Positions 1-13,420 of a DNA stretch of 64,000 nucleotides are shown one piece after another (within the stretch, counting starts at the first letter, position 1; each line of letters starts with the position of its first letter). This DNA comes from Agelaius tricolor (Eukaryota > Chordata > Aves > Passeriformes > Icteridae): positions 76,031,001 to 76,095,000 of the forward strand of contig JALJCS010000002.1 in the NCBI GenBank assembly GCA_023055355.1. Reading direction: 5' to 3'. The notes below the pieces were generated by a model, which was not told where the DNA came from, did no database searches, and worked only from the letters and a program-made list of their open reading frames with translations. The translations under genes and the position numbers were made by a program.

Positions 1-274
1 TAACTATAAATGACAAATAAACTAAGATATATAAATCTAAGAGGACTTGCCTAACTTCACTTTGCAGACAAGCAGCAGAACCATGAAAATATTCCAGTTT
101 CTGATGGCCAGCTATATTATTATATTATCCTGGCTTTAGGTTTCAAGTGGTCATATCATAAAAGCATTCCCTTGACTCCCCAATTACGATCTGGTAACTA
201 ACTAGAGAAAACAAACAAATCTGAAATCATGAAACACACACACAAACAGAAAGTTAAAAAAGAAATTAACTTAC
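1..274 (-). other. SLC26A7: SLC26A7 intron (partial) at window edge
   Basis: This AT-rich sequence follows the donor of the 275-341 exon. I see no STAS-coding exon on the minus strand and no recognisable repeat, so the next exon must lie off the left edge. Confidence 0.7.
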
Positions 275-341
275 ACAATTATCTTCTGCTTTGTATTTGT
301 ATTCCACCTCTTTCATATTTTTCAAATTCAGTGTCTTTGCT
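275..341 (-). CDS. SLC26A7: SLC26A7 coding exon 12: start of the cytoplasmic STAS region
   Basis: A 67-base exon encodes residues 472 (split Arg) to 494, reading AKTLNLKNMKEVEYKYKAED then N-C. It joins the end of the membrane domain to the STAS domain and aligns with the mammalian segment containing the NMKEMEF motif. The acceptor is ...cacag at the upper end and the donor gtaag at the lower end. The first base completes the Arg codon begun in the exon at 2505-2611, and the exon ends in phase 0. It is too short to be found as a free-standing ORF; phase, splice sites and homology identify it. Confidence 0.9.
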
Positions 342-1922
342 CTGTGATCAATATATAGGGAAAAATCTGTACAGTTAATCATTAGTAGTCTTGAGCAGAA
401 ACAAAAAAGACACACACCCCAAGCTACAGCATAGCAGTTTAAAGGTCCAAAAATGCAATCTGGGAGTATTCTTGTGATTACAGACCTTATCTTTTCTGAT
501 AATCATCCTCTTAAACAGTAAAAAGCTCATTTTAGAATTGTGAGATCACTTTGAATATATGAATAATTAAATTCTCTAATTTGCTTATGAAGAATATCTT
601 AATTTTAATTTTTGTTTGCTGGCCAGAGCTACTTTCAAGTCAAGGTAGCTCATATATAATCTATATCTTCAAAAGTAAAGAAGTTTAATTAATATTTTTA
701 ACCTGCAAAAATGATATTGTGAGGAAAGGGAAAATAAATATGTAGAATAGTTGTGGGTCATGAAAAACCAAGATATTTTATTTGTCATTGAAATTGACAC
801 ATTTTTACATGATGAAGCAGAACATTGCACTCTAGCTATCAAAATGCGGGACTTACTGGAAAGCATCAGTATTCCTATGCTCTCTACAGAGAGGAAAGAG
901 AAAATCGCTTTGGAAAGGGAGCTCAGTGTTAGGATCTTCTGATTCAACATGTCATTTACAGGAACACATTTAACTGCAGAAGACTATGGAACTATCTATC
1001 CTCTGAGACAGATGCACCAATGTACAAGGAGTATTTGCAGGTATTGGGGCCAGATAAATGAGCCTTGCAAACATCAGCTGTTCTCTCATCTCTGCATAAA
1101 TGGAGCTGTAGCTGCTGCTGCTTTTAATACAGTCTGATACATGACATGTACCACATCCAGCACTCTGACATCTGAACAGAAACTTTACAATAAATAATCT
1201 ATGGTATTTTCCTTGTTTCACTTCTGCTAACAATTCTACTCATGACTGCACAGCTTACTACTCATTTTCTTGTTAACCCCATCTATGCCGTGCCAGTTTT
1301 AAGGCTGCAATCTTGTTCCATGCCTTTAGATGTTGTGGACAATCATGTGCAGCTTTACTGAACACAGAGATCAGTGGGAAGAGTCTTATTTACATTAATA
1401 AGAGCAGGTTCAGACTGAGATCTCCTCTACATCTGGCTCTTTTGTGTTAAATGTCCATCACTTTCTGCTTTTGGAGAGCCTCTAACATCCAGGCTCAGGA
1501 CAAAAACAACATGTAAACTTGCCTTTTGCTTTACTACAGAATTTATCAAAATTTTAGTTTGCTGAGTAGCACAATGTTATCACAAAAGTATCAGTTAATT
1601 CAAGCAGAAGCAATCTCCCATTATTTTGAATTGCCTTGAAATTTTGAACTATTTTCATGCTGGTTCTTTAACTTATTCTATGAGAATAAAGCTGTGCACA
1701 AATGTCTAACACCATTAACTTTAACAAGCATTTAATCGAGCTGTCTATATTGTGCTTAATTTCACTGGGATTCAGTGTTCATGCAAACAACTGCATGCAA
1801 GCAGCAAGTCATTTCCAGGACTGGTGAGCTGTGGATTGATTCTGTAGCACAAATCAATCATGAACCTCAGCTATATTTCCCTTGACTCGTGATCCAAAGT
1901 AGCAACTAAAAAATATTAATTA

Positions 1923-1953
<31 letters not shown>

Positions 1954-2504
1954 CAAACTTCTGATGGCTCTAGTTTATTTGTCCTGACTTTTCTAAGCCA
2001 TGCACAGAACTTACACATTTTGTTGGACATTAGAATAGTTGTAGAGTTATGTTTCATTAATCTATATTAGCAGTGCAATTGTCAACTACCAATTCCTGTG
2101 CAACATAGTACCTAGGAGTTTATAAAGGCTCTTAGTTACTAAAGCTTGCCAGACATACTTTTTTCTTAAGGAGCAAATAAATATCTAATGGAAAAAAATA
2201 TTATTAATCTTCCAGTTGATTTTATGCTACCTTCACATAATGAATCCTACAGATGTGTAATAATAAGAGAAATCACAAAACAATACCATTTTATAAAATG
2301 TTTTAGAGATTCCTTAGTCTGTGGTAAATGGACAGATGTGACTTTTATTTTTGAATTGTCTTATCTTGCAATTTTCTGCAACTAAAAACCTGAAGTTTAG
2401 TTGTTAAATTTAGTATACTGTCTGTCTATCCTGACTGTGAAGCAATATGCAGAAGGAATACATAATGAAGTGCTAATGGAACATTTCAATAAATTGTTTC
2501 TTAC
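342..2504 (-). other. SLC26A7: SLC26A7 intron 11
   Basis: This 2.2 kb AT-rich intron contains a short AAAAC-type simple repeat (1922-1958). The open frames here (for example around 751-1233) carry no recognisable domain and look like chance. I see no LINE fragment. Confidence 0.8.
1922..1958. repeat. (AAAAC)n simple repeat
   Basis: C residues recur every 5 bases (1929, 1934, 1939, 1944, 1949, 1954) in an otherwise pure A tract. This is a pentanucleotide microsatellite or a decayed A-rich tail. Confidence 0.95.
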
Positions 2505-2611
2505 CTGGGAAAGCGGAAAATCACGATTGCTATAGTGCACACAACGCCGTACAACAGTCCCACGTTAGCAGCAAAGCATATTGTAAACACATAGGTACTA
2601 ACCCAGATGCT
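2505..2611 (-). CDS. SLC26A7: SLC26A7 coding exon 11: last membrane segments
   Basis: A 107-base exon encodes residues 437-472. It begins [18 protein letters not shown], a hydrophobic helix, continues through a second helix ([15 protein letters not shown]) and ends at FRFPR, where the transport core meets the cytoplasmic tail. The acceptor is ccttaaag and the donor gtaag; the exon ends two bases into the Arg codon. Glycine and alanine placement ([12 protein letters not shown]) is typical of the last membrane helices of SulP proteins. The match to mammalian SLC26A7 is nearly residue for residue. Confidence 0.95.
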
Positions 2612-5600
2612 CTTTAAGGAGAGGAGCAAAAAGAAGTTATTAGTTTCAAATTTTATGGTAATGTGCATTTTATGAATCAGAAATAAAGATTTTTAAAATG
2701 AAGCTAGTTTCTCAGATGTGAACATTTGGATCTTTGAACTGGCAATACTGAAGACTGAATTAGCAATTAAAGTAATGCCTCCCCATGGGGGACCACATGC
2801 AGCATGGCACAACTCTTCCCAGTGCTCACAGAGGTTCCTTCCAGGGTTACTTAAAATAGCATTTGTACTGCTAACAGCTTAAGTCAGAATAAACTCAGTT
2901 GTTTTGGAAACCTGTATTTTATTTTTCACATTGCAAATTCTCATCACCTTCTTAGCTGCATAGATTTTAAATCCTCCTTTCCTTTCCCATAAAGAGGTGC
3001 CCTAATGAGGTCACATACAGAGAGCTTTTCTTCCACTAATCATACAAGTGGGAATTATGATTGGCAAGGAGGCTGATTAAAAGTGGCATTTATCAGAGTA
3101 CAGCTGACTAAAACAACTCTATTACAAATAAAAATTACTGGGGAATTAATTCCTTCCAATGGAAATGGCGAGATTTCATATTACCTCCCCATCTTTCAAT
3201 ATTTGATTACTAAAATTTTGGATTAATTTTAAATACAAATTTAAAAAATACTCAGAAGCATATCTGAAACTAAAGTCACTTTAAAAAGAAATTTTGAAAA
3301 ACTTTACAAATCTTTCACATTTCAATTTTTCCTTAATTATTTTCTTACCAGAAATGATTAGTTTTCTTTCCATACTACAATGATGTGTACAGCTATGACA
3401 CATGCAGATTTTACAATTAAAAGAAAAGTACAAATTACTCGATTTCTTATACCAACCTAAATGGTATAATAAAGCACATCTTTCTTTCCTTGAGGGAGCC
3501 TTAAGCCAAGATTGCCATCTAATCTTTATATAAAAGGTGTTAAAAAAGACTGGAAAGTATTTTCATTTCTCTGGATATACTGATCCCCACAGGTGCCCGT
3601 TTCAAGAATTACAGTGCTGCTTGTTCATGTTTGCACAATAACAGATCACATTTCAATGGCACAGTCATTTTTAAGATTATCTTTTCTGATTCCTTCACTT
3701 AACTCACGAAAGCCAGAGACAATAGAATACTTTCAGCCCAAGCACAGGGATTTTGCTTGAGCAGATTTCAGAACTGTTATTTTATGAATTATTAAGTGTA
3801 ATTCATACCATGCTAACTTGTGCTTCACAGAGGACAGAGTGTTACGAGACTGTTGAGAAACCTTTTCCTCCCTCGTCTTCAAGATTCCTAACTACTGCAA
3901 AAGACTTTTCAGTTTCTTCAACAGGAGGGCTGCTAGGTAAGGAGGTAGTTCATCCTCTGAAACTGTCCCTAATCACTAGTTGTATTTTGACATGACATCT
4001 TATGTGAAGTGTTGTGCATATATTTGCAAAGACCACCTTTATGAACAACAGATATTGAGGTCTGATTAATGAATAAGAAAGTAATGCTAAGATTTATAAA
4101 TCCAATACACATTTATAAAGAAGCTCACCTGTATGTGAAAAGGCTAACAGAACTACTGAAAACCTGAAAATCAGTGAGATCAAGAATTAGACTATCTTAA
4201 TAAGGCTGAATCCTTGACAATACCTGAATCCACTCCAGTGCAATCCAGTTCAGCTGCAGACCTGAACCTCATCACAACTGACTAAATCACTGCTGCAAGC
4301 CTGCAAACTTCTTATGTCTCAGAAGAAAACAGCATAAAAACACAATACAAAATCTGCATAGGAAGAATCAAAGCCAGAAATGTTTAAGTACTGCTGACTA
4401 CTGAGGAAGCTAGTTAAGTGCCTCTCCAGCAGCCTAGTACCTTACATCTTAACTGTAATCAGAGACTGCCATTGTTGTAGAGGCTGAGCCAAAACAATCA
4501 TACTCTCATTAATCAACCACGCTTTCAGTGCTTTGCATTGGCCTGGAAACAGTTCTACTTTAGTTAGGGTAGCATCAAACTTGTAGAAAGATGTTCATCT
4601 GATAGACATTTTTTTTTTTTAATTCATGGTTATTGCAAAGTTCAACATAGAAGTGATAAAACTATCAAAGTTATCCTTGGCAGCTTATTTCAATATGGTT
4701 ATTGCACACTCCAGGACAGATAGAATCTAAGCAATCTTCAGATCTTAGCAATAATGTGTTATAGGCACATGCTAATATCAAAAACCAAAACAAAATCCAC
4801 CTTCAAAGCACTGTACTAATGTAAAGAAAAACTCTAAAGAGGGAGAAAAGAAACAAGGAGAAGAAATAGATTTATGTCAACCCCTGTATGTATCAGAAAG
4901 TATCAGAAGCACTGAGGTACAGTGACTGTGTATAGCAGCTGCGTCCTCTAGACTTTCCATTTCATGGAGTCTAATCTTCCACCATTGATGACAGTAAAAT
5001 CTGCATTTGGTAGGAAAAAAATCATATAAACAAGTTGCAGAATACTTTCTGAACCTAGGGCTAGACCATGCAATGCTAGGGTACGGTGATAATAAGTGTT
5101 TATGTACCAGTTTAAAAGCAGATTATGCACTTGCCTTGTTTCATTACAAACTGAGGAGATGATCAGCTGAATTGCCTGAATGGGTAGGGTTCCTTGCAAT
5201 ACAGCTGTCTAGTCTCCTACCATAATCAATGGATTTGGTTATCAGAATGGATAAAATTTAGGATGCAGTTCATCTAACTCCTACCTGGTTATTAAGCTGT
5301 AGCTTAATGGAGGAAGAGATGAACATGTCTCAGCTGACCAGTTCTGTGCTGTCTGTAATGTGAGGCTGTGATGAGCTGCTCAAACAGAGGCCCTCCAGCA
5401 TATAGCCAAAAGAAACCCATTAAAGTCCTGCTCATTCCAAAACTGTCTCAGCAGTAGATGCTGGAGTCCTGGAGGAGGCTCGGGCTCAAAGGACTGAGTG
5501 ACATGGCCATGGTCCCACATCCTTCTGCAGACAAATGACTAATGTGTGCATTCATCCTCAGCACACCCTTCATGAAAACCTGGCATTCAAGTGAAGCCCA

Positions 5601-5614
5601 CCACAGCCATAGGG

Positions 5615-5740
5615 CTGGAACTACCTAATGCACTTAGGGACGTGGTTTAGGAGTAGATTTGGCAGTGTTGGATTAACAGTTGGATTAGATGGTCTCTAAA
5701 GGTCTTTCCCAACCTAAATGATCCTAAATGATCCTAAAGT
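5615..5740 (+). mobile_element. CR1 LINE 3' fragment
   Basis: The phrase series ggaactacctaatgcac, then ttggcagtgttggatt, then gatggtctctaaaggtc, ending ttcccaacctaaatgatcc, is the classic 3' UTR of avian CR1. It ends in a degenerate repeated octamer-like tail (aaatgatcct twice). The fragment is severely 5'-truncated, as most CR1 copies are, with no coding capacity. Family level is confident; subfamily is not assigned. Confidence 0.88.
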
Positions 5741-7247
5741 AGTACTGTAGTTCTTTGATACCACCTACAGCACAAGCAATGTAACTCACACTAGCATATT
5801 CACTAAGGCAGGAAAAACAGAAAATCTCCCTAGGATGCCATAAGATAGAATCATTGATGTAAAATAATTCTCATAGAAGAGATGGTTTCCTACTTTGTAG
5901 AGGAAAGCAGAGCAGAGCTCTCTCTTTGTAAAGCATAGCAGAGCCCTGAGAGCTCTCAGAGCCCTCTCACGAATCAGGACCCATGTGTGATGAACAAATT
6001 TAAGAGGTCATCTTCCTCCTGAGGATAGTATCTGAAGAAGTTCTAAAAAACCCCAAGAAAATGCACTAATGAGCTCCAGATTTCAAGGAAGATCCTTTCT
6101 AGGGCCTTTTCTCTAAATGTTTTGACAAAATAGATTGACAGGTTATTGGATACGTGTCCCAGAATTTCACAATGGCAAGATCTTGGAGGATACTTGTCAA
6201 AAATGAGACCCTCATTCTTGGATCTACTTTAATTGCTGAATTAGTAGCATTCCTTACGTCCTTTAATATTAATATATGTGCGTACAATTATGATTCATAT
6301 TTATTTCATATTTCATCCATAACTGCCTCTCATCACAACACCATGTTGGGAATGTGTCATTTTTACCATAAATTCTGGCCATTCTTTCTGCTTTAAAAGC
6401 CAGGCATGCAACCTGTCTTTGTCTCAGCTGTGATCATTTTCTGGTCAAGACATATATGTAACTTTAAAACATTTTTTTTCTCTTTAAATGCGAGAGTATT
6501 TCATTGCTGAACTTCTCAAATCCCTGGTATATAATTAACTCATGAAAGTGATCCTTATTCTGTTATAATTTTTCACTTAGAACATCACCTTCTGAAATAT
6601 TTTCCTCCCATCTCTGGTTACTTTCAAGTCCAACTGTTAACAGCAAAGAGAACATTTTTCTTCAGCAGTCCATTGCCAGGCAGTATTTTTGCCTGTCTTA
6701 AAAGGCAGCTTCTCTGTGATCCTGAGCCTTAAAATCAAAAGTTAACAAGAACTTCACTGGCCTTTTTAGTAATACTAGGAGAATATCACAGGTATCACCA
6801 GCCCTATCAAGCTGGAGAATAAAAACAGCAAGCTAGTAAAGTTGGCCTGCATAAGAAATTAGGCTTACAGGAAGGACAAGGAAATCATCTTTTGACCTGA
6901 GGACTTGAGAAGTGAGATGTATTTACAGACAAGGTCAGATTAACTTCCTGGCTTTTCTCAAAAAAAGCAGAAAATAAGATCAAGACTAATCACTCTCAGT
7001 TATGCATATAACATATATAGTGGAATAATGCAGTTATTAATCTGAGATTGTTGAAGTCATCCAGCCAAGATGTCGGGACTGACAGAAGACCTTAACTGAA
7101 GCAGGAGACATTTGAAGTTCAAATGGCAGGAAAGAAACCTCTGGAATAAAGACAATGGGGTAGTAGCTGAAAAGTAATCAAATGTGATTTGAGAGGCAGG
7201 ATGTAAATCTGAAAGAAAAAGCCACCCATGGCTGAAAGAAGACATTT

Positions 7248-7315
7248 CATAGAAACACAGAATATCCTGTGATTCGAGGAACCAATGAATTTCCTCAACT
7301 CCAACCCCTGAACAA
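7248..7315 (-). mobile_element. Short CR1 LINE remnant
   Basis: The pattern cagaatatcctgtgattcga followed by tcctcaactccaacccctg is a degraded reverse complement of the CR1 3' terminus (the part that normally reads as guidance to a Trp-Lys-rich ORF2 end plus UTR). Only about 65 bases are recognisable. Confidence 0.55.
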
Positions 7316-9336
7316 TATCATACCTTCTACATTTAAAAGGATCACGTTTATAGAGAACTAATCAACAAATAAATATATTCATCCAATTTGTGTCTAATGA
7401 GATGCTTAGAGAAGTGTGAAGGAACAAGGTAACAAACTCCATAATATTCCGTTTCCATGCACAATCATTTGCCAGACCTATAACCAAAACAAACCTGACT
7501 TCAATTCTACATGACACACACCCTTTAAAGAATCAGTTCCAGAAAGGACAACTGCTAATTATTTCCAAATGTTTTGTTAGGGTTTCTATCTTCAGAACAC
7601 TTTGGATAACCTGGGTGATGGAATGATTCATTTCTAGTGTTCTGTCAATTACTGGGGTGAATCCTTTCAGGCCAAAAATAACCAGTGTAGTTACACAAAT
7701 CACTGGCCTTGGTGGGGCTCCTCAGAGCAGGCAGCAACGCAAGATCAATGTTTATAGCCTTTCTTTAAACTATGCTATTTAAGGCAAGATAATTTATCCT
7801 GTCAAGCTAAGGACTGATGGTAAAACTACTTGAAGATAAATCATTGCTCAAGTATGTTTAGTCAAAAAGATGAACCCAGCAAACTCCCCCGTTCTATAAC
7901 CTCTCTTAGAAATGATGACAGATGTCAGAGATGTAATAACTAACTACTCACACAACCTTTTCTGCCAAAACCAGGAAAGCAAAAATCAATCAGGTTAGTC
8001 TATCTGTGAAGACATGTCAAATCTAGTGAGATTCCAAAATATCCTGCTGGAAAATGTAGCTACTTATTATCTCAATGAACTGATGGAGAAGATATATCTA
8101 TCTCCCATAACTACCAATGTTTAAATGTTAATGACTTGAATATTTTTAAGTCCATTGTTCCCAAAATAATTCTTGATCCACATCATCCATAATTTCTGTC
8201 ATTGGAAATATGGGTTAAGCTGAAGATCAAATACAAAACAAGAGATAGAAAATATTTTCAGAATATTACTGCTTGAGGAAGAAAATATTTCAGGAAATAC
8301 AGAACTTTTCTTCTGGATAATACAAAAGAAACCTCCAAAAACAAGCCTTCTAACCTCTAGTTTTCTGCAACCAAGTGCGAAAAATCTCACAGACAAACTT
8401 GATGTTGCTTACTGAGCTCTGTTTCCCTTACTAAAATGCAGTAGTCTAACAAAAAAAGAGTTTTATTCTTTCTAGACTTAACCATTACTTCTATAGAATG
8501 CTAAGTAACTGATGGATTCAAAAAAGTCCTATCAACTCCAATTACCTGTATTTCCCACCACAGACAAGGACTATGTGGCCAAAAAACCTTTCTGAATATT
8601 GTTAACTCAAATATGCAGGACATCAGCAGAAATTTTGGTTCCACTAATGGGCCATTGCACCCAAAATCTCCCACAGAATAGAAATCCAGGAATCTTCTTA
8701 TATCCAGGATTCATCTTTACTATGGAATTCTTGCAAATTCTCTCAGACTATTTAGACTTTGCATTAAACTAAATTTTCATACTCTATCTCTTCACCTATC
8801 TTCTTTTTCAGATGTATTCCTCCTCTTATAGTGCAGAATCTTTCACTGTGTTCAAATAGTAGATAGAATAGATTTCTGCAAAATCTGAAAGAATTAAGGC
8901 AATTTACCTACAGCACCCCTCAATATTTATCTTCCTGCACCACTAGTGCTTCCAGTTCTGTTTGACCTGTGTGGTCATTCCCTATTCCCAGAAGATAGGA
9001 TGCTACCAAAATCTCTTCAATAATGCTACAATAACAAAAGCATGTTAAACAGATAGGGAAAGACATAAAAATTAGACACATATTTGCTCATATTTACTTG
9101 ATCTGTCTGTATACACATCTCTAGCATCGGTTTGATTCTTTATCGTTTGTTAAAATGTTATTTTTTAATACAACTGATATTACAGTTGCTGTTATTCTGA
9201 GCTGATGGTGCACAAAAAGTACTACTAATAATATCTTGCACTTATTTCTTCTAGGGCCACAGAACTGTTAAAGTTTAGTTAACAGATGTTTGCCAAATGG
9301 TCTCAGGAAAACCTCCTTCGATTAAGTTTTACTTAC

Positions 9337-9432
9337 CCAGTCTATTTTATCCACATTCCAATATTTTTTTAAGTCACGGAACTGCATTAGCATCCCCTTC
9401 AAGCCCACAACAATAATGCTTGCTAACACACA
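9337..9432 (-). CDS. SLC26A7: SLC26A7 coding exon 10
   Basis: A 96-base, 32-codon exon in phase 0 at both ends encodes residues 405-436. It opens with the hydrophobic [15 protein letters not shown] helix and continues into the polar loop [16 protein letters not shown]. In SLC26 proteins this follows the substrate-site helices and contains the conserved K-x-x-D/W region leading to the next helix. The acceptor is tttgcag and the donor gtaag. The sequence is essentially unchanged from the mammalian protein as I remember it. Confidence 0.95.
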
Positions 9433-10904
9433 CTGCAAAGACATAAACACAAAAGCCATTTGCATAGTTGTTAGTGAAAACAAATGCTGTTTCTTTTATT
9501 TAGCAGTCAATATCATAATTAAATTACAAAAAAAACTGGTAGGTGTTTAGAAAATGGGATAAGCACAGGTGTCCTTGTGACAGCTGCTAACAGCAACAAC
9601 CAGCCTATCCCCATTTTATTTGTGAAGGCAATCTACAGGCTACCTAACTGAGAGAAAAATGACAGAAACCTCAGGACTACTCAAGACTCTTCCATGCCTC
9701 GTCAGACCAAATGCATTCTGTCACAGTCTGAAGGACTCAAAAGCAAATCATCACTCAACTTCTATGCAGTGAAGAATTGTAACTCACTTTCCTCACTTCC
9801 TTCCCTTCCCCTAGAGAAGGTCTCTAGGGCAAAGGTTCATTAATTTTGAAGCAAAAAAATATTTTTTTTGTTCTTTGACTCAGGAAGGAGGAGGAGATGG
9901 ATGAAGAAATCATCTAGAGCCAAAAATAATGGAGTACAAACCAATGGACTTACAGTGCATAGATGGGGCTGAAAAAGCATATTAGAAGAGAAATAAATTA
10001 TCAAGAAAGCAAAAACCAAAAAGTATTTTTAAAATATGGGTGGAAAAACCTAGAGGAAACTGGTCAAAATTTACCTATAATCCATATGAAAACAAATGAA
10101 AGTAGAGAAGAATTATAGCAAAAAACCCAGGACATATTGTGTACCCTTCTTCAAGTGTCCTTACTTTGCATGGTTAAAATAAGCTATAAAAGGATCTGTG
10201 TTTGAAAAGTGAGAACTTGCATGACACCATGTAAACAATGGCACAAAGCAAGTTTAAAACATAGTTGAGTTAAAATTTCATGTACATACATAGCAGAGTC
10301 GTGGATAATTTTGGAGCTGTATTTAGCAGCTTTGACATGCCTCTAGTTAAAATTAACTATTAATTTGTAATACCAAAAGCTAGATATAGCTTATGTGAAA
10401 AGATGCCACACTGCTTTAAAGAATATTAGCATAGATGTATGACAGAGATACAAGAATACTTTGTAATCTTTTTGTCATTAAACTTATATCACTATTTAAA
10501 ATAATTTGTGTCATATTTATTTGAAAAGCAAAATTGTGTATCATGTGCATATCAGGAGAAATATCATTAATCTTCATTAATTTCTACGACACTTTGTCAA
10601 TTTACAAATCCACAGTGACCTGGGTGTATTTTTGTAAACTACTTGCCAAAAGTAAGTGGAAGAGAAATTCACTTCTATACTCTGATGTGATAGCCTGTAT
10701 ATGTAACTATATATGTCTAAAATCTATATGTCTTATGCTGTTACCTCTGTACTTTATGATTTTGAAATTTATCATACCCTTGCTATTCTTTTGGCCACTG
10801 AAATTAAATAGAGCTGTTTTAAATGTTGCACTGTCTTTCCCTGAAAGAAACTGTCCTTAGAAAATGTTTGACATCTTAATCTTAAAAAAAGTTAAGTAGC
10901 CTAC
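9433..10904 (-). other. SLC26A7: SLC26A7 intron 9
   Basis: A 1.5 kb AT-rich intron with no recognisable repeat or additional exon. The plus-strand open frame at 10534-10860 has no domain signature and is treated as chance. Confidence 0.8.
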
Positions 10905-10982
10905 CATAGGAAGCCAGTACAGCAGAGGTCCAATTGTGTAGATCACCACAAGAATTAATACACAAGAGATAAGGCAAGCCAC
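10905..10982 (-). CDS. SLC26A7: SLC26A7 coding exon 9
   Basis: A 78-base, 26-codon exon in phase 0 encodes residues 379-404. [20 protein letters not shown] forms a membrane helix and the exon ends in LYWLPM. The acceptor is gttttag and the donor gtagg. The P-L-L/F-x-x-L-P motif near the end is a general SLC26 feature immediately before the next helix. Confidence 0.95.
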
Positions 10983-11844
10983 CTAAAACAATAAACAAGA
11001 GTTGCAAATCATTCAGTCTAATAACAAAAACAACAAAAGAAATTGTGAAAAGGACTAATTTTAAAATATTGTAGACAAAGTCAAGAATCAGGTATTGAAG
11101 GTGTTCGCTATTAATGTATCTGTGGATTGCAGATGCATATAATTTCAATTTTAATCTCTGATTATTACCTTAAATCAGCTACAGTGATGAGATAGTGAGA
11201 GATCTCAACATCTGTGCTTGACCCTGCTGCCAGCACCCTGACACAGATCAGAGCAACACTTTCACATTTGGGTATTGAGTGGAACGTGTGTGTGCAATGT
11301 CTCATCCCAGAAGTTTCTCAGCACCCACTGTCATTCTGCAACTTATTTATAGCCATGCACCCCATGTTGTACTAAATAACAGATCTGTCATAGCACTAAG
11401 CAAGAATTATGTATGCTATCATTTTTTCCACAAGAGAAGACTTCTGACTTCTTTTGTTGGGATTAACACTAAAAGAACACTATTTTTAAACCAGAAACCA
11501 CTAACAATTTCGTTTTAATATCAGTGTATTTACTCAAGAAAATGTAGTTACCATTTTAAAAGTACATTAAAGATTATAACTAATGCAAGTAATATAAATT
11601 CAGAAAAATATATGGCCTAATAATTACATATTTTTTCACAGTATATGTGGTATTAATCTGATGGAAAATGACAGTAAAATTGCACTGTCCTATTCTGCTG
11701 TGAGTGCTCACTGAGTACTTCTGCTCTTATAAATATACAGTTCAGATTCACAGAAGGTTTTTGACGATAAGTAGACAGATGCTCACTTTATTTTTATATT
11801 GATAATATGTTTCTTTACTAAAATAATTAGGTTTCATTTTAAGA

Positions 11845-11883
11845 GACAAGTTGTTAAAAACAAAACCAGACAAGTTGTTAAAA
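11845..11883. repeat. 24-base direct duplication
   Basis: The motif gacaagttgttaaaa occurs at 11845 and again at 11869, giving a period of 24. It looks like a small local slippage duplication. Confidence 0.8.
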
Positions 11884-13085
11884 CACTAGGAAATTAAAGT
11901 CATGGTGTACTTAAAAATACCATCAAGAAGGATAGACAGAGTGTTTACATAAAAAGGGACAGAAAATCTGCTGGTAAAGTCACAAGGAACTTTTCCCTCT
12001 TTCTGCCTTCCTGAAGAGCAAGAAAAAAAGTGTTGATTCTATTTGAAGGACGTTTCTAGTCCATGATAGATTTCCTCACTTCTCTTTTCTCCCAGGAAAA
12101 TATATCACTGAGGAACAAATGACAAAACTGCAATCCAGGTATAGCCATTTGAGAAAAAAGGACTCCTCTGTGCCCCTGAAAGGCTCTTTGCATTTCTTCC
12201 ATGTGCTCTGCCAAACTGACTTCCCTCTAAGTTAAGGAAAGGCCTCTTTCTGCCTATGACCTGACCAATATTTACAAGTGATGATCTTGTCATCTCTTCA
12301 TCTGGACAGCCACAAAGGAAAGCATTAAGCTGATATGTTGCTTTCCAGGAAGGCAAGGGAGAGATTGTTATGCATAATAAAATACTCTCATAGTGCTAAC
12401 TCATAACCACACTCCTAGACACAGGCACTGCTATACTGTGAAACCAATGGGTAAACTAAGCAGGGTTTTATTGTGTATTTGCTGCCTTGAAATCAATTAT
12501 AGTGGTTTCTTTTTCCATTTCATGTATTGAATAACCTTTTATCAGGGTCCTTCCCTTCATGTACCAGAGCCAGGGTGCTCAAGTACCCCATATGCCTCAA
12601 GGTTATAGGTCTACAGGTTACCTCAAATCTCCCATGGAAAAGCCAGCATGATGCAGTACAACTGTAAATTGTACATTCAGGACATTAAAAGATTACAGAA
12701 GAGAATGTCTGTGAGGATGACAGCTCATTGTATGACATAAAATTCAACTAAAATACATGAAATAACTAATAGCCAAGTGGTAGCTAAAATATTTTCATAT
12801 AAATACTTTTCAAGATTATTATTTGTTAGATTATTCATTATGATTAAGTGAGTTCAAAGTACTCTGTGGGCCAATTAGCAATTATTTAACATGTAGATTA
12901 TTGGAGTAAAGTCCTGTATAATTCCTTAATATTGTGGCATCTGCATGGGAAATAATTGCAAGGCATGGTTGAGGAGAAACTACCTATGGATTGTATTTAG
13001 TCTTGTCCCTCAGGAACTTTTTCCTTGCAGCTAATTGTCCTTTTTACAAGACAAGGCAAGAGAAACAGCTATAAAATGAAATTAG

Positions 13086-13420
13086 AATCATTGAATCATA
13101 GAACTGTTAAGGTTAAGAGACCTTTAAGGTCATCAAGTTCAACCATCAACCCAGCACCACCACCATGTTCGCCATTAAACCATGTCCTCAAGTGCCACAT
13201 TCACACAATGTCTGAAAACTTCCCAGGATGGTGAGTCTGCCATTACTCTGGACAGTCTGTTCCAATGCTTTACAACCCCTTCTGTGAAGAAAAGTTTCCT
13301 GATATGTAATCTAAACCTTCCCTGGATCAGCCTGTTGGTGTTTCCTCTTGTCCTGTCACTTGCTACCTGGGAGAACAGCAAAGGACATGACATTGATCGG
13401 GCAGGCTGCCCCTGAAGGGC
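13086..13420 (-). mobile_element. CR1 LINE 3' fragment with end of ORF2
   Basis: Read on the minus strand, the segment translates with the hallmark end of CR1 ORF2: a GRFRLHIRKLFFTEGVVKHW stretch, then NRLSRVMADSPS and a terminal ALEDMV. The 3' UTR follows at the low-coordinate end (atcattgaatcatagaa). The element is 5'-truncated and the upper boundary is uncertain; similarity fades above about 13420. It is a reverse-transcriptase LINE remnant, not a functional gene. Confidence 0.92.

Larger units (their letters stand above)
2612..9336 (-). other. SLC26A7: SLC26A7 intron 10
   Basis: A 6.7 kb intron. It holds a CR1 3' end on the plus strand (5615-5740) and a short CR1 remnant on the minus strand (7248-7315). 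The rest is AT-rich unique-looking sequence with no exon-like segment that I could support. Confidence 0.8.

Noticed and set aside
10534..10860. 108-codon plus-strand frame
   Set aside because: AT-rich, hydrophobic, no recognisable domain, and it ends just below an SLC26A7 exon on the other strand; chance is likely.
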